Positions 8,218 to 17,050 are shown, counted from the stretch's first letter. The stretch is DNA of 64,000 nt from Pedobacter roseus (GCF_014395225.1 NZ_CP060723.1:1488001-1552000), one strand, 5' to 3'. The notes: generated from the sequence alone by a model not told the origin. Numbers and translations are program-made.

Positions 8218-9132
8218 TTATTTCGCAAATTTTTTCGAACCGGCAACGCAAAGGATAATGCCAACCATCACGGCCAGCATATTTAAACTTACCTCTTCAT
8301 GTAATAGCGTAGCCGCAAGCGCCAGACCAAAAAATGGCTGAAGCAGTTGCAATTGCCCTACTGATGCAATGCCGCCCTGTGCCAGGCCTTTATACCAGAA
8401 AATAAAGCCAATAAACATGCTGAACAATGAAATATAGGCTAATCCCATCCATGCACCCGGGCTGATGGCCGATAGTGAGACCGGTTTAAATACAAAGATT
8501 AAGGGCAGCATAAGTGGAAGCGAAATTACCAGGGCCCAGGAGATGACCTGCCAGCCACCAATAGTTTTCGATAAACGGGCTCCCTCTGCATAACCCAGTC
8601 CACAGAGCACAATTGCCGCCAACATGAGCAGGTCGCCCAGAGGTGAAGTATTAATGCCCTGATACACCGCATAACCGACTACCAATAAACTGCCCAGTGC
8701 TGAAAAGAACCAAAATACAGGTTTTGGGCGTTCGCCTCCACGCAACACTGCAAAAATCGCCGTTACCAGGGGCAGCAATCCTAAAAATACCAGCGAATGT
8801 GCTGAGCTGATGTGCGCCAAAGCCAGTGCACTTAACAGCGGAAAACCAATTACGGCACCAAAAGCGACAATAACAAGCGACCACAAACTGCTTTTTGCGG
8901 GGCGTTTCTCTCTAAGTAAAATCAACACGGCAAGTGCAAGCAAACCTGCAATACTTGCCCTGGCAATGGTTACAAAAACAGGGCTCATATCCATCACCGC
9001 TATTTTAGTGGCGGGCATAGACCCACTAAATATCAATACTCCTATAAAACCGTTCAGCCATCCGCCCGAAATTTTGCTGGTAGCCAGGCTACCCGTTGTT
9101 GTGCTTATCATATCTAATATTTGCTTAACCAA
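8218..9132 (-). CDS. EamA-type (DMT superfamily) transporter
   Basis: This 304-residue membrane protein has about ten hydrophobic segments arranged as two EamA repeats (about 20-150 and 165-300). Typical repeat endings are seen: PLVTAIFAVL in the first half and LQLLQPFFGLALAATLLHEE in the second. The family exports amino acids, purines or other small metabolites at the inner membrane. The start may be 9132 or the internal Met at 9111. It is followed by a GNAT gene and is divergent from a MocR-type regulator; the arrangement suggests a regulated efflux function. The substrate is not evident. Confidence 0.88.
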   Translation of the reverse strand: MVKQILDMISTTTGSLATSKISGGWLNGFIGVLIFSGSMPATKIAVMDMSPVFVTIARASIAGLLALAVLILLREKRPAKSSLWSLVIVAFGAVIGFPLLSALALAHISSAHSLVFLGLLPLVTAIFAVLRGGERPKPVFWFFSALGSLLVVGYAVYQGINTSPLGDLLMLAAIVLCGLGYAEGARLSKTIGGWQVISWALVISLPLMLPLIFVFKPVSLSAISPGAWMGLAYISLFSMFIGFIFWYKGLAQGGIASVGQLQLLQPFFGLALAATLLHEEVSLNMLAVMVGIILCVAGSKKFAK

Positions 9133-9172
9133 AAGTGATAAAGAGAAATAGATAAATACAGTATCAGTTTTG

Positions 9173-9190
9173 TATATTTGTATGGATACA
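9173..9190. promoter_or_regulatory. -7 element and overlapping palindrome between the DMT and MocR genes
   Basis: TATATTTG (9173-9180) matches the -7 consensus for the MocR gene. TGTAT-GG-ATACA (9179-9190) is a perfect palindrome placed at the expected transcription start. A second related half-site (ATACAGTATC) lies just upstream at about 9157. This is a plausible autoregulatory and divergent operator for the MocR protein. Confidence 0.45.
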
Positions 9191-9198
9191 GTTTGTTT

Positions 9199-10608
9199 AT
9201 GAAAAAGATTTACAGGTATAATGAAATTGCCGATGGAATAGCGGCTCAGATTAGAAATGGTATTTTGAAGGTTGGCGAAAAACTCCCTTCCGTAAGGATG
9301 CTCTGTAAAGAATACGCCATTGGGATGAACACGGCAAAAAGGGTTTTTTTAGAGCTCGAAGCGCAATCACTGATCGATTCGAAACCCCAATCGGGCTTTT
9401 TTGTGAGCAACCGTTCTGCTCAGCGTTTACCGCTTCCCGGCGTTAGTAAACCCACATTAATGCCGGGTAACAACGAACCTGATGAACTGATTACCAAAGT
9501 GTACTCGAGCATGGGAAATAACGACATTACACTTTTTTCCATTGGTATTCCTTCCGGAAATCTGTTGCCTTTGGCAAAACTTCAAAAAGAAATCCTCCAG
9601 GCCAGCAGATCACTGCAAGGTGGTACGGCTTATGAACCGCTTCAGGGCAATATTGAGCTGCGCAGAATGGTGGCCGTCCGCTCGTTGGGCTGGGGAGGGA
9701 ATTTAAACGAAGATGACCTGATTACCACCAGTGGCGGAATGAATGCGCTTGCTTTTTCGCTGATGGCATTAGCCAAAGCAGGAGATACCGTTGCTATTGA
9801 AAGTCCATGTTATCCGGGTATTTTTCAATTGGCCATTAGTCTTGGCCTCAAAGTGCTCGAGCTGCCCACCCATCCGGTTACTGGTATTGAGATTGATGCT
9901 TTGAAAAAACTGGTTTCTAAAATCAATATCTGTGTGCTGATTCCAAACTTCAATACTCCTTTAGGTAGCTGCATGCCTGATGAACATAAAAAGGAAGTCG
10001 TAAAACTGTTGGCCAGGCACAATATCCCGCTAATTGAGGATGATGTGTACGGTGATCTGTATTTTGGGGCGCAAAGGCCTAAATGCTGTAAGGCTTTTGA
10101 TACTGAGGGAAATGTGCTCTGGTGCAGTGCCATTTCCAAAACACTGGCTCCTGGTTACCGCGTTGGCTGGGTGGCTCCGGGAAAGTATAAGGATAAAATA
10201 ATGAAGTTAAAACTGGTTCATGCCATTGCCACACCATCCCTGGTACACGAAGTAGTGGGCAACTTTTTTAAAAGTGGTCGTTACGATGTTCATATCCATC
10301 AAATCAGGCGTACGCTGATGGGAAATTACCAGCGTTTTAGCCATGCCATTGCCACTTATTTTCCTGAAGGTACCAAAATCAGCCGTCCGCATGGTGGACT
10401 TGCCATTTGGGTAGAACTGGCTAAAGGAGCAGATACCATAAAACTTTATGAGCTGGCCATGAAACAAAAAATCAGCATTTCACCGGGCCGGATGTTTACC
10501 TTACAGGAGCAATACGAAAATTGTCTGCGTATATGCATGGGGATGCCCTGGACAAATGAAATCGATTTTAAATTAAAACAACTGGGAAACCTGGCAAAAA
10601 TGTGCTGA
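9199..10608 (+). CDS. MocR-type regulator (GntR HTH fused to an aminotransferase-like domain)
   Basis: The start is taken as ATG 9199; a TTG at 9178 is also in frame but sits on the -7 element. The first ~70 residues are a GntR winged helix (YNEIADGIAAQIRNGIL, then KLPSVRMLCKEYAIGMNTAKR). After a linker, residues ~95-470 form a fold-type I aminotransferase domain with the PLP lysine in AISKTLAPGYRVGW, NFNTPLGS and IEDDVYGDLYF. MocR/PdxR proteins use PLP or aldimines as effectors. The gene is divergent from a DMT transporter-GNAT pair, which it probably controls. Regulator of an amino-acid or amine exporter is the simplest reading. Confidence 0.9.
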   Translation: MKKIYRYNEIADGIAAQIRNGILKVGEKLPSVRMLCKEYAIGMNTAKRVFLELEAQSLIDSKPQSGFFVSNRSAQRLPLPGVSKPTLMPGNNEPDELITKVYSSMGNNDITLFSIGIPSGNLLPLAKLQKEILQASRSLQGGTAYEPLQGNIELRRMVAVRSLGWGGNLNEDDLITTSGGMNALAFSLMALAKAGDTVAIESPCYPGIFQLAISLGLKVLELPTHPVTGIEIDALKKLVSKINICVLIPNFNTPLGSCMPDEHKKEVVKLLARHNIPLIEDDVYGDLYFGAQRPKCCKAFDTEGNVLWCSAISKTLAPGYRVGWVAPGKYKDKIMKLKLVHAIATPSLVHEVVGNFFKSGRYDVHIHQIRRTLMGNYQRFSHAIATYFPEGTKISRPHGGLAIWVELAKGADTIKLYELAMKQKISISPGRMFTLQEQYENCLRICMGMPWTNEIDFKLKQLGNLAKMC

Positions 10609-10658
10609 TGTTTTGAAAGAAAATGACATCACAAGACTAACTTAATGAAATTACGCTC

Positions 10659-10877
10659 CTAAGTTTTCCTGATCCTGACTACCGCAATAATGGTGAGTGC
10701 CACCGCGAAAAAAATAAAACCTCCATCAAATGATCCAAGGCATATACTTTCGCCTGCTGGATCTGATGATGCTGTAGCTTTGATTGGTGCGGCAAAAGTA
10801 TTAAATACGTAGCAGATCATCAGCAGCAAAAGTAAAAGCACAAATAATCTTTTCAGATAAAACCACATGGCATACAA
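10659..10877 (-). CDS. Small two-TM membrane protein, unknown
   Basis: This 72-residue open frame has two hydrophobic segments: YLKRLFVLLLLLLMICYVFNTF near the N-terminus (read in two parts) and GGFIFFAVALTIIAVVRI at the C-terminus, joined by a short polar loop and ending in basic RIRKT. It lies alone between the MocR gene (converging) and the RibD-like gene. The composition and basic ends fit a small inner-membrane protein, but no family is recognised. It is probably real because the region is otherwise empty and the membrane pattern is well formed. Confidence 0.5.
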   Translation of the reverse strand: MYAMWFYLKRLFVLLLLLLMICYVFNTFAAPIKATASSDPAGESICLGSFDGGFIFFAVALTIIAVVRIRKT

Positions 10878-10983
10878 TTACTATTATACGAAGATAATAT
10901 AGCCATGTTGGAATAAAATGGAAAGTCGGTAAGTAGCCATAATTCTTCTATGGATGCGACTTATGGCTCCATAAACGAAATTG

Positions 10984-11008
10984 AGTCAGAAAGATAATTT
11001 TTCTGACT
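10984..11008 (-). terminator. Hairpin downstream of the RibD-like gene
   Basis: AGTCAGAAA (10984-10992) pairs perfectly with TTTCTGACT (11000-11008) around a 7-base loop, 10 bases past the stop of the minus-strand RibD-like gene. It probably terminates that gene. Confidence 0.5.
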
Positions 11009-11017
11009 TATAGTGTT

Positions 11018-11731
11018 TTAATTCGTTTTTCCGACCTTATAAGTAATCCAAAGCACCTCATTTTCGATCTGTTTTACCTTTTCAAGTTTGAGCAGGGTAG
11101 CGCCATCTTTTTTGGTTTTTGGGTCGATCTCAAAAAGAGTTGATGTTTTTATGGTGCCATCTGCAACTGGCAGCAGCAATTGGTGAAGTTCATCAATCAG
11201 GCCCTCGTTAAGGAAACTTCCGTTAATATGGGCACCACCTTCGAGCATCAGTTTTTCGATTCCGAACAGTTTACGTAGTTTTTTTAAAGCTGTTTTTAAA
11301 TTGATTTCATCTTTACCAGCAAAAATGTACGAAACGCCAATATCCTGCAAATGGGCAAGGTAAGCATCTTTTACACCTTCGGTAAGAATGGTAATCACAT
11401 GGTCGCCCTGCATGGTTTGTTTTTCCCAGCCTAATTTTGCCTTACCATCAATGGCTATTGCAAAAGTGGTTGATTGTTGCCCGGCAACAAAGTCATTCCG
11501 GTCAACTTGATGATGCCCCTTTTTTAATACCGGTTTTGCAAAACCGGTAAAATCTTTTTCCATTGTGGTACGTCCTACAATCCACGCACCTATGCCAATT
11601 TCTTCGTGGATTTTTTCGAATGTTCCCCTCAATAATTCCATTTTTGGACTATTGCCCCATTTTTCGCCTAAAATTTTCCCATCAACAGAGGTCATCATCA
11701 AACAGATTACGTAGGGCAGGTCCTTATTCAT
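11018..11731 (-). CDS. Dihydrofolate reductase/RibD C-terminal domain protein
   Basis: This 237-residue protein resembles the reductase half of RibD (NADPH-dependent pyrimidine-reductase fold) without the deaminase half. It begins PYVICLMMTSVDGKI, carries GAWIVGRTTMEKD in the cofactor region, then VSYIFAGKDEINLKTALKKL, and ends with the GIEKLMLEGGAHINGSFL block that is characteristic of the family. Such stand-alone 'dihydrofolate reductase family' proteins are common and generally of unknown substrate. It is a single gene with its own terminator, so a role in riboflavin synthesis cannot be claimed from context. Confidence 0.85.
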   Translation of the reverse strand: MNKDLPYVICLMMTSVDGKILGEKWGNSPKMELLRGTFEKIHEEIGIGAWIVGRTTMEKDFTGFAKPVLKKGHHQVDRNDFVAGQQSTTFAIAIDGKAKLGWEKQTMQGDHVITILTEGVKDAYLAHLQDIGVSYIFAGKDEINLKTALKKLRKLFGIEKLMLEGGAHINGSFLNEGLIDELHQLLLPVADGTIKTSTLFEIDPKTKKDGATLLKLEKVKQIENEVLWITYKVGKTN

Positions 11732-11823
11732 ATTCGTTTATATTTTATTTCACTTCAACAAAAAAATATAGGTCTTGTTTGCAGGAATACCTCATTTAAG
11801 CATTAGTGCCTTGAATATTTTGC

Positions 11824-12993
11824 TTATACAGTCTCTGTTGAAGCAGCTATATGAAATGAAAATGTTGAGCCTTTAGCAGGTTCGCTTTCTACGGTAATAG
11901 AAGATTGATGAAGACTGATGATAGTGGAGGCGAGGTAAAGACCTATTCCGAAGCCGCTTATAAATTTAGTCTGTTCGCTGTTAACCCTGAAGAATTTTCC
12001 AAACATCAGCTTTTGGTCGGCAGTAGAAATACCAATACCTTCATCACTCACGCTAATAAAAAAGTGTTGATTTTTTTGTTGGCAATTTATGGTTATGGTG
12101 CCACCATTGGGCGAGTATTTTTGGGCGTTGCTGATCAGGTTGGTAAGTACAAGCGAGAGTTTTTCCTGATCGCCGTATACATAAGCTTCATCGGCACCAA
12201 TGTAAACCAGTACATGTTTTGCTGAAGCGATTCGGGCATCCTCCAGGTTTTCCCTTATCAAATTAGCCATATCAAACCGGCCTGGATTAATTTTCATCTG
12301 GCCATCCTCGAATTTCGAAATGCTCAGAAAATCAGAAATCATATTTTCCATTTTTTTGGTCTGCATTTCAGCTCTCGAAAGTGCCTGGCAGATAAACTCC
12401 TGTTCATCCTTTTTGGCTTTATGCAAAGCTACCTGTATATAAGAGCGCAGGGAGGTTAAGGGTGTTTTGAGTTCGTGGCTTACAAAACCAATAAATTCAT
12501 TCTTCTTAATTTCTATGTTTCTTTTATAAGTAATATCCCTTGCAATTTTAGATAAACCGACTACATTTCCATCGCGGTCTTTAATGGGTGAAATGGTTAG
12601 CGAAACGTTAATCAGTGTACCGTCTTTTCTAAGCCGTTCTGTTTCGAAGTGATCCACCCTGATTCCCTGCCTCAGCTGGCCAAGTATATGCGGTTCTTCT
12701 TCAGCACGGTCGGGCGGAATAATTTTCATGATCGATTTGCCAATCATTTCTGATGCACTGTAACCGAAAATCCTTTCAGCAGCATTATTCCAGCTGGTTA
12801 TAATACTATTGAGGTCTTTACTCACAATTGCATCGTCAGAACTCTCAATAATCGAGTTGAGTATCGCGCTTCTTTCATCTGCAATTCGTAATGCCTCGTT
12901 TAAGCTTTTGAGTTGGGCAATGTTCAGTCTCAGGTCCGATTCGCGTGTTTCGTAGGTTTTGATCAGACTAAGGATTTCTGCAGATTCTTTCAT
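11824..12993 (-). CDS. PAS domain sensor histidine kinase
   Basis: This 389-residue protein has a short coiled N-terminus (about 1-40). A PAS domain follows (about 45-160, with SWNNAAERIFGYSASEMIGKS and the PAC part VGLSKIARDIT). The HisKA domain has the phosphoacceptor H173 (VSHELKTPLTSL), and the HATPase shows N-box NLISNAQKYSPNG, G1 DEGIGIS and G2 GFGIGLYLA. There is no transmembrane segment, so it is a cytoplasmic sensor. No response regulator is adjacent, so it is an orphan kinase. The signal is unknown. Confidence 0.92.
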   Translation of the reverse strand: MKESAEILSLIKTYETRESDLRLNIAQLKSLNEALRIADERSAILNSIIESSDDAIVSKDLNSIITSWNNAAERIFGYSASEMIGKSIMKIIPPDRAEEEPHILGQLRQGIRVDHFETERLRKDGTLINVSLTISPIKDRDGNVVGLSKIARDITYKRNIEIKKNEFIGFVSHELKTPLTSLRSYIQVALHKAKKDEQEFICQALSRAEMQTKKMENMISDFLSISKFEDGQMKINPGRFDMANLIRENLEDARIASAKHVLVYIGADEAYVYGDQEKLSLVLTNLISNAQKYSPNGGTITINCQQKNQHFFISVSDEGIGISTADQKLMFGKFFRVNSEQTKFISGFGIGLYLASTIISLHQSSITVESEPAKGSTFSFHIAASTETV

Positions 12994-13196
12994 AAATTCC
13001 TTAAATAATAGGGATCCACAAGATAGCGATATTTAATATTCAAAAAGCGAATCATTTTAGCGTTTTTATCCGCGTTTAACCCGGTCAAATTTGATAGCAT
13101 GAGCAACATAATGGTTACATAAGTGCCAATAAAGCTCATTTGTTATGGTTGAAGTCGGGATAGCATAAACTTAACAAAAAATTAATACGTATAAAA

Positions 13197-13233
13197 TTTG
13201 TTTTGTGTAAACATTGTTTAGTTTTGCTAAACA
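13197..13233 (+). promoter_or_regulatory. Promoter with overlapping palindrome upstream of the phosphonatase-like operon
   Basis: TTTG (13197-13200), an 18-base spacer and TAGTTTTG (13219-13226) fit the Bacteroidota -33/-7 promoter. A perfect palindrome, TGTTTAG-ttttg-CTAAACA (13215-13233), covers the -7 element, the position of a repressor site. A further half-like TGTAAACA lies just upstream. No regulator is encoded next to the operon. Confidence 0.55.
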
Positions 13234-13283
13234 TTTTAATTCCTGCAGGTAAAAGGGAAACAAATACATAAATTAGATTTTAA

Positions 13284-13967
13284 ATGGAAAAGAATAAAAT
13301 AGCAATGGTGGTTTTTGATATGGCCGGAACCACAGTAAATGAAGATAATCTGGTGTATAAAACGCTTCAAAAGGCCATTAACAATGCGGGTTTTGAATTT
13401 AGTTTGGATCAGGTGCTTGCGCAGGGTGCAGGGAAAGAAAAAAGACAGGCTATCCGTTCGGTATTATCTACTTATGCTGGTGTGAGCGATGAAGCCCTTA
13501 CAGCTAAAATATATGATGAATTTATTGTTGCGTTAACCCATGCTTATGCTACTGAAGATATTCTCCCTCAGCCAAATGCGGTAGAACTGTTTAAAGAACT
13601 GAAGAGTAGAAAAATTTTTGCTGTGCTGAATACCGGGTATGACAGTGCTACGGCTAATTCGATTATCACGAAACTTGGCTGGAGCGTGGGAAGAGAGTTT
13701 GATGCGTTGGTTACTGCTTCTGATGTTTCGCGTAACAGGCCTGATCCTGATATGATCGAATTTGCGATGAAAAAATTTAATATCACCGACAGTAGCAGCG
13801 TGGTAAAAATAGGCGATTCGGCCATTGATATAGAAGAAGGACAAAATGCAGGTTGTGGGCTTAGCATCGGGATTACCACCGGAGCACATACTGCGGCCCA
13901 GTTAATGGAGGCTCACCCGGATCTGATCATCGACAACCTGATCGACCTGTTACCACTCATTGATTAA
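13284..13967 (+). CDS. Phosphonatase-like HAD hydrolase
   Basis: This 227-residue HAD hydrolase has the nucleophile motif VVFDMAGTTV (D12, with the acid/base position replaced by A14 as in phosphonoacetaldehyde hydrolase). A lysine-rich cap segment follows (GKEKRQAI, K51/K53), then the motif-II-like NTGYDS and the acidic motif VKIGDSAIDIEEG. It resembles the PhnX-like group that neighbours phosphonate-catabolism genes. K53 could occupy the PhnX Schiff-base lysine position, but that alignment is tentative. The gene leads an operon with a zinc dehydrogenase (48 bases on) and an MFS transporter. Substrate is probably a phosphorylated C2-C3 aldehyde or organophosphate. Confidence 0.8.
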   Translation: MEKNKIAMVVFDMAGTTVNEDNLVYKTLQKAINNAGFEFSLDQVLAQGAGKEKRQAIRSVLSTYAGVSDEALTAKIYDEFIVALTHAYATEDILPQPNAVELFKELKSRKIFAVLNTGYDSATANSIITKLGWSVGREFDALVTASDVSRNRPDPDMIEFAMKKFNITDSSSVVKIGDSAIDIEEGQNAGCGLSIGITTGAHTAAQLMEAHPDLIIDNLIDLLPLID

Positions 13968-14015
13968 TAATTTATTTATACATTCTTTCTATACCTGATA
14001 TTAGTATTTATTGCA

Positions 14016-15092
14016 ATGGATAAAGCCAGAATAGTAGCTTTTAACGGACAAGGGCAACCGATGGAAGTGCTAACAAAAGAAATTCCTAACCTGCAAAAAG
14101 GGGAAATCCTGATCAAAAACCTTTACACCACAATTTGTGGCAGCGACCTGCATACCTATTGTGGCTTGCGAAAAGAGAAAGTGCCAACCGTACTGGGGCA
14201 CGAGATTGTAGGCGAAATTACAGGCTTTGCTGAAGGTCATGAGGAAAAAGATTACCTGGGAAATAAACTGGAAATCGGCGACAGGGTAACCTGGAGTATT
14301 TTTTCTTCCGATCCTGATTCCGCCATGTCGAAAGCCGGGATGCCGCAGAAAGGTGAAAAGCTTTTTAAATACGGGCATGCACAAATTACGGCCAATGATG
14401 CATTGCATGGCGGTTTGTCGACCCATTGTATCTTAAAACCGGGTACAGCAGTACTCAAAATCTCAACGGCAGTACCCTTGCCTGTAGCGGCAATTATTAA
14501 TTGCGCGGTAGCTACTGTAGCTGGCGCATTAAGGCTGGCTGGAGATGTTAAATCGAAAAAAGTGCTTATTACCGGAAGTGGCTTACTCGGGATGGTATGT
14601 GCAGCGATGTGTAAAGACGCAGGAGCCAGTTATATTCACATCGCTGATATCAATCCTCAAAGGCTTGAACAGGCGGTGGCTTTTGGCGCAAACGAAACTC
14701 ACCTGTTAACAGGGGCTTCGGTGGGATTGCCGGAAGGCATTGAACTTGCATTTGACATGAGTGGCTCGGCTGATGCGATGGAAAATAGTATCGAGAAACT
14801 GGCCATCGGTGGAACAGCAGTATGGATTGGTGCGGTATTTAATACGCGTAAAGTGCAGGTTGATGCAGAATCGATAGTGCGGAAGTTAATTACCATTAAA
14901 GGTTTACATAATTACAATTTCGAAGATTTTGTTTATGCGGTAAACTTCATCAGTAAGAATTATCAGGTTTTTCCATTTGAAAAAGTGGTTTCAAAAGAAT
15001 TTGATCTTTTAAATACCAATGAGGCATTTGATTTTGCCGTCGCAAATAAACCGCTTCGTGTAGGTATTAATCTGGATCAGCAGCAAGCTTAG
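14016..15092 (+). CDS. Zinc-binding alcohol dehydrogenase, phosphonate-catabolism-associated type
   Basis: This 358-residue medium-chain dehydrogenase has catalytic zinc ligands C41 (TTICGSDLH) and H62/E63 (LGHEIVGE), and a Rossmann motif at VLITGSGLLGMVCAAM. It resembles the alcohol-dehydrogenase group described near PhnX-like genes. An oddity is the lobe after GDRVTW, where MDR enzymes usually hold four structural-zinc cysteines. Here it reads with Ser, Asp and Lys residues instead, so the structural zinc is absent. It is the second gene of the operon, between the HAD hydrolase and the transporter gene (4 bases from the latter). The reaction is presumed to be oxidation of a hydroxyl group on the imported substrate. 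Confidence 0.85.
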   Translation: MDKARIVAFNGQGQPMEVLTKEIPNLQKGEILIKNLYTTICGSDLHTYCGLRKEKVPTVLGHEIVGEITGFAEGHEEKDYLGNKLEIGDRVTWSIFSSDPDSAMSKAGMPQKGEKLFKYGHAQITANDALHGGLSTHCILKPGTAVLKISTAVPLPVAAIINCAVATVAGALRLAGDVKSKKVLITGSGLLGMVCAAMCKDAGASYIHIADINPQRLEQAVAFGANETHLLTGASVGLPEGIELAFDMSGSADAMENSIEKLAIGGTAVWIGAVFNTRKVQVDAESIVRKLITIKGLHNYNFEDFVYAVNFISKNYQVFPFEKVVSKEFDLLNTNEAFDFAVANKPLRVGINLDQQQA

Positions 15093-15096
15093 TAAA

Positions 15097-16329
15097 ATGG
15101 ATAAGAAATTTAGGGTACAGCAATGGAAAATGCTGTTGATTACCATGTTCTGTTACCTGTTTTTTTATACAGGCAGGCACAATTTTGGTTGGGCTGCAAA
15201 AGGGATGGCGGCAGATCTGCATATTCCGTACACGGGAATTGGCTGGATCAGTTTTTCAATGCTAATGGGGTATTCCATCGGGCAGTTAATCAACGGAAAC
15301 CTTGCCGACCGTTTTAGTGCACGTTTAATGGTTACGGTGGGCGCATATCTTTCTATCATCACCAATGTTGCCATCAGTTTTGCCAACAGCGGAACGCTAA
15401 TTATGATACTGTGGGCTTTGAACGGTTATTTTCAATCGATGGCCTTTGCGCCCGGCGCAAAACTGATTAATAATTGGTGGAGTGAGGAGGAGCGGGGCAA
15501 AGCCTTTGGTTTTTACACCATGGCCGCCGGACTATCTTCTGTAGTTACTTACCTGCTTTCTATTATTTTATTGCAGCAGGGTTATGAGTGGCGTATGCTT
15601 TTCAGGTTACCGGTGCTTTTACTGTTAATTTCGGCAACTGCTTTTCTGATTATCGCCCGCGATAAACCAGATCTTGCCAAAGATACCAAAATAGAAAAAC
15701 AACCAGAAGTAAGCTGGGTAAACCGCTACCGTTTGGTATTGAGCAATAAAAGGTTTATGGTGGCCTCACTTGGTTTTGGCTTTGAAAGTATGGCGCGTTA
15801 CGGCCTTATTTTTTGGGTTCCGGTTCATTATTTAGGAGGTAACTGGAAAGATAATCCTGGTAATTTATGGGTGACCTTTTTATTACCTGTAGGAATGGCT
15901 GCCGGGGCACTTACTTTCGGAATGTTATCTGATAGTTTGTTTAAAAGAGACCGGATCAAAGCCATTATCTTTGGCATGTCGATAAGTGCCATTATTGCCA
16001 TTCTCATTTATGTCGCACCAGTTCATAACCTGCTTTTAGGTGGGGTATTGATGTTATTGGCCGGTTTTTTCGTATATGGTCCACAGGCTTGCTTTTTTCC
16101 GCTTAGTCCCGATTTTTTAGGAAGTAGCCTTACTGGTACCGGTATAGGTTTTATGAATATGATCGCTTACCTTTTTGCCGCTTTTGGCGAGCCTTTACTG
16201 GGTTTTGCTATCGATACAACAGGAAGTACCAATAGTATTTTTATTGTTATTTCGGTACTCTGCCTATTGTCTGCCTGTAGTGTTGGCGCAGTGAAGTTTA
16301 TGAAATTACCAATAGTTAAAACTGTTTAA
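15097..16329 (+). CDS. MFS transporter, organophosphate:phosphate antiporter-like
   Basis: This 410-residue protein has about twelve membrane segments. The first segment ends in FLFFYTGRHNFGWA-like sequence with an RHNF motif resembling the RxNF phosphate-binding arginine region of GlpT/UhpT. The N-half carries NGNLADRFSARL, the MFS loop 2-3 motif. These features suggest the organophosphate:Pi antiporter branch and import of a phosphorylated or phosphonylated compound. It is the last gene of the HAD-dehydrogenase-MFS operon and is followed by a terminator at 16358-16384. Exact substrate is inference. Confidence 0.82.
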   Translation: MDKKFRVQQWKMLLITMFCYLFFYTGRHNFGWAAKGMAADLHIPYTGIGWISFSMLMGYSIGQLINGNLADRFSARLMVTVGAYLSIITNVAISFANSGTLIMILWALNGYFQSMAFAPGAKLINNWWSEEERGKAFGFYTMAAGLSSVVTYLLSIILLQQGYEWRMLFRLPVLLLLISATAFLIIARDKPDLAKDTKIEKQPEVSWVNRYRLVLSNKRFMVASLGFGFESMARYGLIFWVPVHYLGGNWKDNPGNLWVTFLLPVGMAAGALTFGMLSDSLFKRDRIKAIIFGMSISAIIAILIYVAPVHNLLLGGVLMLLAGFFVYGPQACFFPLSPDFLGSSLTGTGIGFMNMIAYLFAAFGEPLLGFAIDTTGSTNSIFIVISVLCLLSACSVGAVKFMKLPIVKTV

Positions 16330-16357
16330 AGCAGTCAGATTAGTCTCTGGATATCAG

Positions 16358-16384
16358 GCGTTCTCTTAATGAGGCGCTTTTTTT
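16358..16384 (+). terminator. Rho-independent terminator of the phosphonatase-like operon
   Basis: GCG-t-TCTC (16358-16365) pairs with GAGGCGC (16371-16377), with one bulge and one wobble pair, and a run of seven T follows. Confidence 0.7.
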
Positions 16385-16421
16385 GTAATCAAAATTTTTA
16401 GCCAGGCAAATGCTGTTAAGG

Positions 16422-16967
16422 TTATTCTAATTTTAACAGTTCTTGCTGAATAATATCCATGGCCTGTTGCCTTAAATAAACATTTCCAAGAGTTAAGTTG
16501 GTTAAAAGAACCGATTTCTTTTTGAGGTATTTGGCCGCATGTTTTAAGTCATATTTCATCATCCAGGCTACATTATCGATCAAATCGGCATATTTTACCG
16601 TTTGGGCAGCAGCACTTAAGGTTTGCAGTCGCTTGTTTTCCAGTTTTTTCCTTTCCTTTTTCCTTAATTCGGGATAAGCTGTTTTAGTGAAAACATCCGT
16701 TAGTTCCACTACGCAGGCAGTAATGAGATCAGCTACTGTTTGAGGATAACCAAAATGCACCAGTGCCGTTTGTAGCTCTGTACTTGTGGTAGCTGTATCT
16801 TCTAATAAATCGTGACAAAGGCCTATTTCGTAACCCCATTCGGTAGCGTTTTTTGCCATTAAGGCTACTTTGTTTAAATGGTCGAAATAGGGAAATAAAG
16901 TGCTTTTAATGAGCTGGTTTTTGTGTTTATCTTCCACCCAATCTGCCAGTTTTTCTGCGCTTGTCAT
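16422..16967 (-). CDS. HD domain-containing phosphohydrolase-like protein
   Basis: This 181-residue protein has an HD-type metal site: H in FDHLNKVALMA, HD in GLCHDLLEDTA, and a later D in VKYADLIDNVAWM. The pattern (H...HD...D with LLEDT and KYADLIDN) matches the ppGpp-hydrolase-like HD domains of RelA/SpoT and of small alarmone-hydrolase-like proteins. There is no synthetase domain. It is cytoplasmic, single-gene, and converges on the MFS gene. It may hydrolyse alarmones or another nucleotide. It is not a PhnZ-type oxygenase, so its position beside the phosphonatase-like operon is probably coincidence. Confidence 0.75.
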   Translation of the reverse strand: MTSAEKLADWVEDKHKNQLIKSTLFPYFDHLNKVALMAKNATEWGYEIGLCHDLLEDTATTSTELQTALVHFGYPQTVADLITACVVELTDVFTKTAYPELRKKERKKLENKRLQTLSAAAQTVKYADLIDNVAWMMKYDLKHAAKYLKKKSVLLTNLTLGNVYLRQQAMDIIQQELLKLE

Positions 16968-17050
16968 AGATTTATGTGATGTAACTTCTTGCTGGTGATA
17001 TTGTTCACTGGTAAATCAACACCGGTCAGACTTAAAATGTTCTGGTCATT

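Noticed and set aside
16422-16967. HD protein as a PhnZ-type phosphonate oxygenase for the neighbouring operon
   Set aside because: The LLEDT and KYADLIDN context matches the ppGpp-hydrolase HD type, and the gene is on the opposite strand in its own unit.
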